Of a stretch of DNA of 64,000 bases, positions 1 to 13,385 are shown in pieces. The position numbers and the translations under genes were made by a program. The stretch is from Paramecium tetraurelia. Its lineage: Eukaryota > Ciliophora > Oligohymenophorea > Peniculida > Parameciidae. Every line of letters starts with the position of its first letter. Position 1 is the stretch's first letter. The stretch spans positions 124,001-188,000 of the forward strand of contig NW_001799028.1 in NCBI RefSeq assembly GCF_000165425.1, read 5' to 3'. The notes under the pieces are model-generated. The model made no database searches and had not been told where the DNA came from. It worked only from the letters and a program-made list of their open reading frames with translations.

Positions 1-2234
1 TTTGATCCATTTTTCTTTGGCTGCATCAGCTGTTACAGGATTCCGACGATCGTAATCATCATAGAAAGTCAGAAACTTTTCATCATAGGATTCAACAGTA
101 GCATTATCTATTCCTAATTCCACTATGCATCCACAAATCGATTGAATCGGAACTAAATAATGTAAAGTAGAAAGTCCTAATTGCACCCAAGTAAGGATAT
201 GTACTTCGCCATAATTAATCCATTCCCAAAACGTACAACCTAACTATTATATTGGATATCAAGGATCGATTACCGAAAAAATCATAAGAATCAATTCTAT
301 ATAGAAATCTATCATAGCCTCTGCCATAGCACTCCCTGTTGGTGCAGGTTTAGAGTCTCTTCTCAATAGTAGAAATTTCTCAGTCCAATAAATACAAACA
401 ATAGATCCAAAGGTAAAACATACACCAAGAGGTAACAAAGATGCATAGAGGAATGCTAGCATCAGAGTTTTGGATAGCTGAGCATACTTTTATGATAAGT
501 CGATTGTAGGACCTTCAAAGGCTCTTGTATTATGATAAATAAAATACTGATTTGCTTCATTTTATGTGTATTTACAATTAGTTCCTTATTTTAAAATTTT
601 GTTTCTGACATACAATTTGTAAAAGTAATTGACATCAAACAAGAGAGTGAACCATGGAACTATAGAATTAGTAATGAAAATCAACATGATATCAGTATTA
701 AGACCTCCAATTTACCAAATGGCTTGATTAAGAGTCACAGATTTATCTTTGATCACAAGATTAATAATTAAGGTGAGAATGGCAGTATTAAGAAATTAAG
801 CTACACCCATTTTGTATGCTACACTTACATTATAGTCCGTTCGAGTAGCTTGTTATTCAAGTTCTACAAATTTAATAATCATTTTTGCGAGTACACTATT
901 AATGACTGAAATGAGAATTGATGAAGCAATCCCAATGATATTGACTATGATTGAATCAATCAAAGATCCTTCTTCAGTATAGTTGTTGATAATGGATTAA
1001 ATGTAAGATAATCCAAAGAGACATCCGAATCCCAAGATAAGTAGGAATAAGGTCATTCCATTGGTTACTAGAGTTCTTTTATATTATTCCCTAATCGTAA
1101 TACCAAGATTGCCCCAAATGATATCTCCAGGTTCTGGTGCCTTTTTCACGTATAAACTGTTATTGCGATACTTTTGATAATGTTTTTATTCAAATCCCAT
1201 TTATTCAAGTAGAATTTAAAATTTAGTACATTTAAATGTCTTACAAACATTATCGGCCTATCTCTCATAATTGTAGGAGATAACGCATATACCACTAAAA
1301 TCAAATAGATTTTCTTTATGATCTTCCATGTAATCCAATTCTTTAGATATTGTACTTATTTCTGATTCTAATTGCAGTCTTGATGGGATAGATTTAGGAA
1401 TTGACTTGCCCTCGGCTTCTAATTCTAATACTTTTGTTAGTACTGACTCTTTAAGTTATTTCTACTTGTTCAACTTTAGGTAAGGTTGTATTTCATATGC
1501 AATGCACAATTTCCTCAATTCCACAGTTTCATTTTAGAAGGTTTGTGTGAAGAAGTGATTTAGCTCATTTTCCTTTGCATCTCTAGGAATGTTTTCTACA
1601 AAGATTGAATAATCAGACGCCAAGATGGCTGCGTCATCCAATTCCATAGCTATTTTATTGATGTGTCTCCTGTAAAATAGAGTGGTGAATAGGATGCAAA
1701 TAAGAGATATGAAATTCAATAGGCTTCGAACATTGTCCAACTATCTAAAAGTAGTGATAAACATTTACCCGTCATCGTTGGTAAGAGAAAATTAGTTGAA
1801 AAAATTTAACTAACATTTGTCTGTTCTACTATCGTCTAGATTATCACACCTGTGTCCTTGGATGTTGATGTATATGTTATATCCACAGCATATAGCTCTG
1901 CATTAATTGCAATATTGTACATATACTAAAATATGATGACACCAGAGAAGACAAGGAAATCAAAATATAATGCTATTCCAGAACCATTGAAACTGAATTC
2001 TTTTCGAGATGAACAGAGAGGTAATTCTTCTATTACTGTAGGCAATCCACAACATGGACAAACATTGGTTTTGTCCAGATCAATATTAGGATCAGTTTTA
2101 GCAAATTTGGTTGCAGCAGCATGCATTAATGCAATGTCTATTTTGGGGGGTCTTTGAAAATCATTATAGATTGCTTCCAATTGTTATTCTTCATTTTAGG
2201 TGACTCCAATCACCTACAATACTTAATTTAGCAT
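1..2234 (-). CDS. OSCA/CSC1/TMEM63-like membrane channel (C-terminus beyond window)
   Basis: Polytopic membrane protein of the OSCA/TMEM63 family, known elsewhere as mechanically or osmotically gated cation channels; the function here is inferred. With TAA/TAG as Gln the start ATG at 2234 opens a frame reading MLNQVLQVIGV, then a Cys pair (CPCC, about 2050) and a first TM. A second TM near 1680 is followed by ASDYSIFVENIPRD, typical of the family's RRM-like cytosolic domain. Further TMs lie at about 400-1100, including the segment EKFLLLRRDSKP near 370, which resembles the family's last helices. Several short introns must be removed to join the pieces. The gene runs off the left edge, so its end is not seen. 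An anoctamin-like protein is the main alternative. Confidence 0.6.
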
Positions 2235-2412
2235 TATTATATAAATAACTAATTTTACAATCCGAAAAACAAAATCATAAAATAAAGAATGAATGTTTAT
2301 CCCAAATATAAAACTAATTTAGTTGCTAAAATACGCACTATTTCATTTTATAATCATTATTTAAGAATAATTTAAAATTTTAGTGCGTGATTAAAGATTT
2401 ATTTTAAAAATA
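2235..2412. promoter_or_regulatory. Divergent intergenic spacer with presumed promoters
   Basis: This 178-bp AT-rich gap separates two divergently transcribed genes (OSCA-like on minus, H+-pyrophosphatase on plus), so both promoters should lie here. No specific motif can be assigned by eye. Confidence 0.3.
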
Positions 2413-4814
2413 ATGGAATTTGTGACTGCTCTTGTCTTCATATTCATAGCATGTGCTTGTGGAATAGCCTGGGCCATCTTTAATTGGTTGGCAGTCCACA
2501 AAATTGAAATCCATCACAAGCATGAAGGATTGAACGAGAAGCTCTAAGGAGATTAATAGGAGAAGATAGAAACTCTCTTAGAAATTGGAGAGCATATCAC
2601 AGATGTAACCCTCTTTATTTAATGACCAAGGGAGCCAAAGCCTTTCTAAAAGAAGAGTACACAGATTGCAGTGTGTTTATCGCCATTATGGCAGTAGCAT
2701 TAATAGTATGGAAAATTATATATTATTCAGTTTGTGTCTCCCTGGTCAACCTTGGCATTTGTATTAGGTGCTGCAACTTCAATGCTCTGTGGATATTTAG
2801 GAATGTCAATTGCCACTGCTGCAAATTACAGAACTGCATTTTGTGCAATCACATCACTATCAGATGCCTTTCAAGTATTATATGATGGATAATCTTATTT
2901 AGATGGCCTACAGAGGAGGTTGTGTTATGGGATTCCTTTTGGTTTCCATTTCCTTGTCGATTCTATCATTAATTATAATCATCTACAATAGTGTTTTGGT
3001 GAAGGATAACAATCAAGAAGATCTGATAAGCATGTTCGATTACGTGGCTGCTTATGGTTTAGGTGGTTCTACCTTCGCTTTATTCGGTAGAGTGGGAGGT
3101 GGTATTTATACAAAGGCTGCTGATGTTGGAGCTGATTTGGTCGGTAAAGTCGAAAAAAACCTCCCTGAAGACAGTCCTAAGGTAATCAACGCTATTATCT
3201 TAGAATCCGGCTACTATTGCAGATAACGTAGGTGACAATGTTGGAGACATTGCAGGAATGGGAGCTGATCTATTTGGGTCATTTGCAGAATCAACTTGTG
3301 CTGCTTTAGTAGTCTCATCTACTCAATTAAGGGTTATTACTGAATAAGGTCCCATTATTCACATTGGTTAATTGATGTACCCATTAGTGGTATCTGCATT
3401 CGGCATTATTATTTGTATTGCTGTCTCTGGATATGCGGTATTTATATAGAAAGTTACACACATAAATAAAATTGAATCATCTCTTAAATTACAGTTATTG
3501 TTATCAACCGTGGCGTTGTCACCAATACTTGTTGGAATAGCTTATTGGTGTTTACCTTCAGATTTTGTAATGATCTCAGCTACCTTTGAGATAGAAATCG
3601 GATCTCTTAAACCATGGCATGCGTTAGTCTGTTCATTAATGGGATGTATGCGTTAATAATAAAATTATAGTATGGTCTGGATTACTCATTGGATATTTCA
3701 CTGAATACATGACATCGCATTCATATACTCCAGTTAGAGAAGTAGCCAAGGCTTGCGGCACAGGAGCAGCAACAAATATCATATATGGATTGGCTTTGGG
3801 ATACTTATCTACAATTGTTCCTATTGTTGCAATAGCCTTAACAGCCTTATTGTCAATGAAATTGTTGTCCTTTTATGGAGTTGCTTTGGCTGCTCTAGGT
3901 ATGTTGTCCAATCTCACAATTGGTTTGGCAATTGATGCCTATGGACCCATTTCAGATAATGCTGGAGGTATTGCTGAAATGAGTGAATTGGGAGAGGAAG
4001 TCAGAACATCAACAGATGCTTTGGATGCAGCTGGAAACACTACTGCAGCCATAGGCAAAGGATTCGCTATTGGATCTGCAGCCCTTGTTTCTCTATCCCT
4101 TTATGGAGGTTACTTAACTAGAATTTAAACGTACAACAAGAACGGAGTATACCCCTATGCAGAAGGAGCTAAGATTGACGATCCAATCATATTTGCAATG
4201 TTATTGATTGGAGCAATGTTGCCATATGCCTTTTCTGCCTTCACCATGAAATCAGTTGGCAAAGCTGCTCTTTAAATGGTTGAGGAAGTTCGAAGATAAT
4301 TGCATGAGCATCCTGGTATCTATGCAGGAACAGAGGAACCAGATTTCAGAGCATGCATTGCAATATCAACAAAGGCCTCGTTAAAGGAAATGATACCCCC
4401 TGGATTGCTGGTAAGTATATTTGTATAATAATTCTAGGTGATTGTGACTCCCACTGCTGTTGGATTGTTATTTGGACCACAAGCTGTTGCTGGTCTTTTA
4501 CCAGGAGCTCTGATTAGTGGTGTGTAGATGGCTATATCTGCTTCGAACACAGGGGGAGCTTGGGATAATGCTAAAAAGTACATTGAGGCTGGGTTCTATA
4601 AAAACGATTTAGGAGAAGTCAAGAAGAAAGGATCTGACGAACACAAGGCTGCAGTTATCGGTATTGGATATGTAGAATTTTAGGTGATACTGTTGGCGAT
4701 CCTTTGAAAGACACATCAGGGCCTTCTTTAAATATTCTTATTAAACTTATGGCTATCTTGTCATTGGTTTTGGCTGAAACATTTTGTAAGACTGGCTGGT
4801 TATATAAAGATTGA
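2413..4814 (+). CDS. H+-translocating inorganic pyrophosphatase (V-PPase), K+-dependent type
   Basis: Membrane pyrophosphatase that couples PPi hydrolysis to proton pumping into acidic compartments (contractile vacuole, acidocalcisome or food vacuole membranes in protists). The PPi-binding signature [11 protein letters not shown] lies near 3120-3155 and is followed, across a 22-nt intron at 3182-3203, by [20 protein letters not shown]. The motif [17 protein letters not shown] near 4030-4080 has Ala where K+-independent enzymes have Lys, so this is the K+-stimulated class. The C-terminal [18 protein letters not shown] is also typical. About 760 residues and roughly 16 TMs are expected. At least seven short introns are needed; the one at 2605-2630 appears to end in AAG. 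The stop TGA is at 4812-4814. Confidence 0.95.
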
Positions 4815-4889
4815 TGTTATTAAATTGTAGCTTTTTCAATTGGATTTCATAATAAAATATTTAATGAATAAGTTTATTTATAACATTTA

Positions 4890-5255
4890 ATGAATTCTAA
4901 ATATTTCTCACCAAAGGCGAATTAACAATTCTTTGAAAAGCTTCCTCAGATGCTCTCGGCAGGGAGGTCTAAACTATATCGAATAAGATTTGATTCAATT
5001 TTTAATGAGTACTTGCATAGGAAGGCAGATCATTTCCAATTGGAACCAATTATGCAAACGAATATAACAGATTAAATAAAAGAGAAGGTTGAGAAGAGAA
5101 GGAGGACATATGAAAAGAGACACACTTCTACTTAATTAAGTCCGCTTGCCCATTTTCATATCCAGCCAAGTCCTTAAGTAAAAAACATGTAAAGACATAT
5201 TTCGAGAGGTAGGCGAACCAGATTTGATGTATAATTAAATTAATCATATATGTGA
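4890..5255 (+). CDS. Small basic hypothetical protein (121 aa)
   Basis: Intron-free frame from ATG 4890 to TGA 5255, with TAA read as Gln at six or more places. The product (starts MNSKYFSPKANQQFFEKLPQ) is basic, with an Arg/Lys-rich middle (EKVEKRRRTYEKRH) and an Arg-rich C-terminus (RHISRGRRTRFD). No TM, signal peptide or known domain was recognised. It sits between V-PPase and MetAP2 on the same strand with 75 bp upstream and 24 bp downstream, a normal Paramecium spacing. Function unknown. Confidence 0.6.
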
Positions 5256-5279
5256 AATATTTTTAATAATAATTAATTT

Positions 5280-6779
<1,500 letters not shown>

Positions 6780-6868
6780 ATTAATATATGTCACATTATC
6801 TATAAATGCTTAGAATAGCTTTAATAACACAACTTGATGTATATTTTAATTATAATTAATATACTTAA

Positions 6869-8722
6869 TCACAAATCTTCCTTCCTTACAGCACTACTGT
6901 TATTTTCTATGAACTTAGCCAATGCTTCAGCTGTTCTTTCTGATTAATACTTTATTTGCTCTGGCTTATCTTGTCCTTTCTTAAAGAATATCAAAGTAGG
7001 GAATCCCTTGATATCAACAGCACTTGTCTAATGATTAGTCCAATCCATTTCAGCAATGAGTACATTCTAATTGTCTTTCAAATTCTAAGCAAGTGTTTTA
7101 TATGACTCTGCCATAGCTTTGCAATGTCCACACCAAGGAGCAAAGAACTTCACTAATACATCTTATTTGCTATTCAAAACAACATGATCAAAGTTCTCGC
7201 TTGTTAATTCTATAACTGTGCCATCACTCTTTATCTCACTGAATTCAGGCTACTTCTTCTCTGCACTCTCAAATTTACCCAAATTTCTTTCTAAGAATGA
7301 TTTCATCCCTTAGAAAGACCTATCTCCCTCATACTCTTTCCTTGTCTTGGTGTCACCTTCTTATTTAAATAGATATAAAGTAGGATATCCTTCAATGGGA
7401 ATATCATCAAACTGATTTTCTGTATGATCTACTTCAGCAATTACGATATCATCTCTATTTAATTCTTTGGCCAATTTCTCAAAAGTGGGTGCCAAAGTCT
7501 AACAATGACCACACCATGGAGCATAGAATTTAACGAAAACGTGTCTATGATTTTCAAATACTTATTCTTTGAAATTCTCTTTTGTCAATTTATGTACTTA
7601 TCCATCACCTCTTATTAAATTAGCTAGTCTCTCTGCTTCTCTTTTTGGTGCTTTTACCTCTTCTATTAAAGTTTCAATAGCCCTCTTTAATGTTCCAACT
7701 GAATCATCATTAAATGTTGCAGTGGTTGTTGTCTTTGTACTAATTATCTAATTAATATATTTACTCGTAATCATAGTAATAGATTGTCTTTTAAGCGACA
7801 GGACTTTGTTTAATCAAATATTCAAATCTTCTATTGCACAATTCAAGACTTGGGTCTATTATCACAAATCTAACCGAATTAGCATATGACTCAGCAATGT
7901 ATTTAAGTCTTTTGTAGAGAACTCCATTTTTTTATCCTGCAATTCCAACCAAAGGAATCTTATCATTTTCTACCTTCATGAATTCCTCCTCATTCAAGGA
8001 GAATACCAGTGGATAACCTTTTGTTGAAATGAACTCTGATAAGCCGTCTAGTTCCCCATTATAATGAAGTGGCTTCTCAAGGTCCTTGTTTATCAATGTG
8101 TATTTGTGAGGGTGATTTTAGCTTAACGCGGCATTCTCTACTATCCCAAATTTAACCTATACATGATCCAAACTCAAAGTGGATAAGTCATCCTAATTGA
8201 ATACATATTTCAGAACTGCAATATTTGATCTTTTTAAGAACAAATCAATCTATTCGAATTATAAATGTTAAAGATACCTCTTCTTAATTATATAGTTTTG
8301 TAATAGGATCGTAAGCATGCTACAAAGCGAATTCAAATAGTATTTCTAAAGAATCTGAAGAATTTGGAAAGTCATTTACCAGACCATTCCTAAACATCTT
8401 CATTGTGGGATAAGCATTGGCACCATATTTAGTTGCCAAGGATTTACTATCTTAGACATTAACTTCTCCTAATACGAATCCGTACTCCTTTAATCTTTAA
8501 GCCAATTAGATGAACACTGGTTTCATTTTTTAGCTGCGATTTAATAGATATTCAATACCAGTATCCACAGGTGTCAATGTAAAATTTGACCAATAATCTT
8601 GGATGTTCGTCCAAAGCTTACTAGAAATTTCTACGGCTTAATTGCAATATTCCATCAACCTCTGGAATTTGTTCTGTTGAAATAACGAAAAAGGTTAGTG
8701 CTAGTAATAAAAGGAATTTCAT
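6869..8722 (-). CDS. Protein disulfide isomerase, three thioredoxin-type active sites
   Basis: ER-lumenal thiol oxidoreductase for disulfide formation and shuffling. It begins with a signal peptide (MKFLLLLALTFFVIST) and has three CxxC domains: an N-terminal one with CGYC, whose second Cys is joined across a short intron near 8530, and two C-terminal ones with the canonical APWCGHC (near 7520 and 7125). It ends KEDL, a KDEL-like ER retention signal. Total about 590-600 residues, with thioredoxin-fold spacer between the first and second active sites. The first site departs from CGHC and may have a different redox potential. Start chosen at the ATG giving the signal peptide; TGA at 6869-6871. 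Confidence 0.93.
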
Positions 8723-8848
8723 GTTGTTTTTTAAATATTAAATTTTCTTGCGTGTATTTTGCTGTTAAAATGAAGAATTTTCTAGATTCTTTATAAGCTA
8801 ATAAATTAAATAAATAAATTTTATATTCATTGTTACAAAACCATTTTC

Positions 8849-10494
8849 TCAAACTTTCTATTAGAGTTACCCCTTCATGTTTTTTTATTATTGCTCCTCT
8901 TGATCTAGTAAATTAATTAATTGATTGTATACTCTTTTTCAATTTTGGTTGGATTTGATACATTTTAATTTGATTGCTGTGAGGTATGTCATCCTCTTCA
9001 TTAACATTGTAATCGTTCTCTTCTAAGATGCATTCCTGCTTTTAAACTTTCAATGATTAACTCTACTATCTTGATGTAGACGAATTCTATTCTTCCCTTT
9101 GTATGTCTGCTGTGTTGGATTTGCTCCTCATCTAAGGGGTTATACACAATGGGGAATAAATGGATTAATTGAGCTCCTGTCCCATTAAGGGTGTTTTGGC
9201 ATACAATTAAGAATTCTTTTTGTACCTTGGGTAGGTGTCAGCCCTTTTAAATATAAATGAAATTTACAATATTAATTTATGATCAGCTTATTTCTAAAAC
9301 CATGGATATTGAAGAGCTAATTCAGAACTGATTCTCAAATCTGGATTCTTTTCGAGTAATGACTTTAATAGATGCACTGCTTCTTCACTGAGAGGCTGAT
9401 TATTGATCAAATTGAATTCTATCTAACAATGGTAGTTTTTCATCACGATCTCATCATATGACTTAGCTTTGAATGGAGATTGACCAGTCAACATAATGAA
9501 CATCAGCACTCCAGCACTAAAAATGTCAATTTTGAAATCGTATATTTCATCTTGAAGTAACTCTGGAGCAACATAGCCAGGAGTTCCACATCGCTTAAAC
9601 ATGTAATCACCTTCAGGATTGTAAAAGTCAGCCAGTCCAAAATCTGCTATGACCAAATCGGCTATATCCTTTTTGGATCTTAATATCAAGTTCTCTGGCT
9701 ACATTATTATCATCTTTTCATTACCTTTATATCTCGATGCAGCACTCCCAAGGAGTGGATATAATCTATTGACTGCAGTATTCTAAACATTATGTGGGCA
9801 ACTGTCTTCTCGTCGTACACCTTGCCCTTCATTTGGTTAAACAACTCTCCCCCTTCTAGCAATTCACATACCAAAAATATATAATTGTCGTTTTCGAACA
9901 CTTCATATAATTTTATTACACCCACAAAGTCCATTTTCCTCATTATTGATAATTCCTTAATGAGAGCTGGCTAGACATTTATATATTTTATCTACCTTAT
10001 CAACTCTGATATCTTAAAATTTGAGCTTGTCAAAGGCCTTTACAGCATACATCGAGTGATCACTCTTTTTGGATGCACTGTACACCTTGACTTATTCGAT
10101 AATGCTTTACCTTTGCGAAATTCCCCTTCCCAATTAATTTATTTATAGTGTAGACATTGTTGAACCCCTTCTAAACGCATAATGATTTCAAGGAATCATA
10201 CCACATTCCCTAAGCTTATTCATTATGAGTGAACAACTCAACTGATTTTCGATTCTTTGTCAATTTAAAACCTGTATTTTTAATCTTCTCCAGGGTGATA
10301 TTTTGTAGATCTATATATTTCTTCGAACATGCCAATTTTCCATCCTAAATAAAGTAGTTGTTCTCCTTTTAAATTCCCAATTTCGAATTCTTCATCAGCA
10401 TTCCACTAATTATTGGATCTGATGCTTAAATCACTTCTTTCATCCATAAATTTGATTTTGGATCATCGAAAAACGAAGCTTTTGGTAAATTCAT
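8849..10494 (-). CDS. Ser/Thr protein kinase with N-terminal PH-like domain (CAMK-like)
   Basis: The first about 110 residues look like a pleckstrin-homology fold (ISGMLMKNSKLGI ... QGMWYDSLKSL), followed by a complete kinase domain: glycine loop IGKGNFAK, catalytic HRDIKPENL, Mg-binding DFGLADFY, and GTPGYVAPELLQ. The sequence most resembles the CAMK group; no EF hands follow, so it is not a CDPK. The C-terminal tail is unstructured, and a 28-nt intron near 8915 brings it to TGA at 8849-8851. Without that intron the frame would run into the PDI gene. PH binding to phosphoinositides would imply membrane recruitment (inference). Start ATG 10494. Confidence 0.85.
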
Positions 10495-12250
10495 CGATAC
10501 TTTTTTTAAATTTGTAAAATCAATTTATTCAATAAATAATTTGCGTCTAATTATGATTAAATCTTGTTAAATACACATTTAATTTCTCCTGTAAATTATA
10601 TCATTTTTTAACATTCAATTAACACAATATTCTAATAGCCATCATTATTAATTTTCTTTTTCATGTTAATAAACAGGATCTTAGACAATTACTATACTTT
10701 TTTTATAGTGTTTTCCAAAAGGATATTTCCTATTTTGGGTAAAATGATGAATGTTGTTACTTATAATAAATAGAGTTGTATAAAATCTAGCTTGAAAAGA
10801 CTATTGTTTTTAAGTGAAAACTAAATAAACAAGTTTGATTTTTTCACTTTCTTAATAATGGAATATTATTCTTAATAAATTGTTTTTATCTTATTATAAT
10901 TAGTCTATCTCTGATTTTATAGATAACGTTTATCTCAAATGATATTCTGAAAATATTTTTTGCAGGAGTTATATTTATACTATTTTTAATTACAGATAAA
11001 GGTTTAGTTTAGAGTATTCAAGAACCAAATTTTAACTAAAATCATTAAATTATAGCAAAGAAAGAGGAGAAATAGATAAATTATTTTTTTAAATTCAGAT
11101 GAAAACTTGATTTTCTATATTTATAAGTCTAATAATTTCCATTAATTAATTGAGCTAATGAATTCACTTATGATAGTATTTTCTTTAATTAAAGCTAATA
11201 TTGACCAAAGCTCTTATCGATTATTTTTATCAAAAATAGTAATCAACATCATTAATAGTTTTATTATATTTTTCTATTTGTATCATTCTAAAATAAAGAT
11301 AAATTAGGACATATTTAAAAGCTTGGAATGAATGAATCTCTCTAGATAAGCAATTATTGATGAAATTTAAGATGATTAATATATCAACCAGTATAGTTTC
11401 TCCAAGCTCATAAATGAAGTTGCTCTATATAGGTATATTATTATAAAATAATGATAAACTATTTAATCAATGAAAATAAATTATAAATTATTTAATTAAA
11501 AATTAATTGTTTGGTTATTAAATATATATAAATGGATTCTTTAAAGGAGAGAAAATTAATAGTAAATATTGAATTGATTATATTAACTATTAAATTTCTT
11601 AAATTATTCATTTAATACTATAAATGGAAGAAATTAATTAATTTAAATCAAAGATATTATCAAAAATATGAGAATAATAAGTTTTTCTGCTGCATCTATC
11701 CAAATAAATAACTTTTCGTTACGCTCTTTATAAAAAAAATTCCTTTTTTTATTTGAGAAATTGGTTGATTTATGTAAGCTTTGCAAAAGCTAAAATACTT
11801 ATTTCAAATGTTAAAATGCAGGTGCGATTAAAGAGAATTTGAATTAGGAGATATCATATTATAATGATAATTAAAGAGATATATGATGTCAAATAAGAAG
11901 ATGAATAGGTTATCAAATAAGGTAAAATGATTACCTATAGAGAAATGACTATACACTGAAGTGGATTAAGTGGATTAATGAATGGGAAGAGAATCAAAAA
12001 AGGGAAACAGAAATTAAATAAAAATTAGATATTTAGGATTTAAGTATAAAAATAAATATTCTTAAATATCTTTATCGAGAATCATTTATTTTTTCTTAAA
12101 TAGCAATTCTTGGTATTATTATATTGCAAGGAAATTAAAATCCTTAAATAAATGGAGTATATTATAAGGAGGTTTAGGAAGTTTAACTGTAGAGCAAATT
12201 TGATTTAAAATAGTGTTTTTGAAATATAAATATATTTATTATTTTATTTA
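10495..12250. other. Long AT-rich gene-poor region
   Basis: About 1.75 kb without a convincing gene, far longer than neighbouring spacers. One candidate on plus, 10744-11331 (starts MMNVVTYNKQSC), needs two supposed introns (10882-10903 and a long 10928-10965) and is only Ile/Asn/Lys-rich filler. TGA is rare by chance in such DNA, so the open frame is weak evidence. A second short frame at 11330-11450 and fragments around 11820-11960 are no better. The region could hold promoters, a decayed gene or plain non-coding DNA. Confidence 0.4.
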
Positions 12251-12514
12251 ATGAATTTAAGGTTGATGCTGGGTATGGCATCTAGATTAATAAGTGCATC
12301 TAGACCTTTAACTTGGATGCAATACCCATAACTGCATTTATATGCAAATCTGTTAAGCATGGGTTTCACGAAGCCCATATTGCCTGATACTTCAATATTG
12401 ACAATCAGCACTTTCAGACGAAAGCCTGCTAAGCTTAAGAAAGCCAAAAGAAAGCAAAGAAGAAAGAAGATCAAACGAATGAATAAAGCCAATAGAGAGA
12501 GACGTAACTATTGA
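12251..12514 (+). CDS. Small basic protein, possible mitoribosomal mS38 (COX24-type) homologue
   Basis: An 87-residue intronless frame from ATG 12251 to TGA 12512-12514. The first half is amphipathic with Arg, Ser and hydrophobics (MNLRLMLGMASRLISASRP), like a mitochondrial targeting sequence. The last 33 residues are almost all Lys/Arg, TFRRKPAKLKKAKRKQRRKK and onward, ending RERRNY. That layout fits the C-terminal Lys/Arg box of mS38/COX24/AURKAIP1 or another short mitochondrial ribosomal protein such as bL34. Assignment rests on composition and architecture only. The complementary strand also has an open frame but lacks biological sense. Confidence 0.5.
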
Positions 12515-12568
12515 GTAAATATTAAACACATATAAATATTATTGTACTTATATCTAAATATAAATTGA

Positions 12569-13214
12569 TCAAATTTCTAGACGCTTTTCACTAACATAAA
12601 TTCCATCCAAGAATTGTCTGATATCCTTATTCTTGACGGCACAAGCTTAATGAATAAGAGCACAGGTGAGTGATACATTGTTCAAATCATTACCTTAGAG
12701 TGTCAAGACATCTAGAGAGTGTATATGATTATTAAATACTCTTTTCTTCTTGTTCATTTCTTGTGATTGTGACTCCTGGAAGACATTTGATTGTTCTGAT
12801 GATCTTTTCACCAAGGAAATTCTTGATTTCAATTCCCAAACCCTTATCTAAAAGATTGATAATGATTGGAAAGTGAGCATATGCCAACACCATCTTGAAT
12901 TTATAACCAGTGGTCACACCTCTAATCATGTTTCTGATTGAGGAGGCAACTGAATTAACTTGGCATCTTTATTTTCTATATGATTGCCACATTCTAACAC
13001 TGACTCTAGACTTGGAAGTATTGGTTTTCTTGTTCACCTTTTTTGACACTTAGATATCTAAAGCAGCATGTCTAAAATTTTTAGTCAATTCACCTCTTGG
13101 TCCTAAGATTCATTAATTTGCACTATTACCTTTTACTTTGACCAACTTGGACTTGGTTGTGATTTCAATCTTCTCAGGAATTGCAACATGCTCCTCAGTC
13201 AGGATGTATTTCAT
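12569..13214 (-). CDS. RPL9: 60S ribosomal protein L9 (uL6)
   Basis: Large-subunit ribosomal protein near the GTPase-associated region. The frame starts MKYILTEEHVAIPEKIEITT and matches uL6 throughout: VKGPRGELTKNFRH after a 27-nt intron near 13108-13134, SIRNMIRGVTTGYKFKM, YAHFPI, EIKNFLGEKIIR, and after a 28-nt intron near 12720, LQGNDLNNVSLTCALIHQA and KNKDIRQFLDGIYVSEK. Removing both introns leaves 197 codons including stop (196 residues; human 192). It ends at TGA 12569-12571. Confidence 0.96.
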
Positions 13215-13385
13215 ATCTTTTAATTCTTTTAATTAAATTTTTGAAGTCTCAACCCGTAATATTAATTATTACGATCATTATACCATAAGATTATTTTGAT
13301 TGTGCATCTTGTAAACAATCACAAAAGGTATCCTACCTCTACATACAACTCTGTATCACCAATATCTAAATTTAAATTAATTATT

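Noticed and set aside
8655-8852. Extension of the PH-kinase into the PDI gene
   Set aside because: A 28-nt intron near 8915 gives a nearer TGA at 8849-8851 and avoids overlap with the PDI start.
10744-11331. Possible gene MMNVVTYNKQSC... in the AT-rich stretch
   Set aside because: It needs a 22-nt and a 38-nt supposed intron and is low-complexity; chance open frames are common when only TGA stops. Kept as a note, not called a gene.
12244-12492. Minus-strand frame with hydrophobic start opposite the mS38-like gene
   Set aside because: The plus-strand frame has a clean ATG-to-TGA reading with a biologically sensible basic tail; the minus frame is its complement, the hydrophobicity being the mirror of the Lys/Arg-rich codons.
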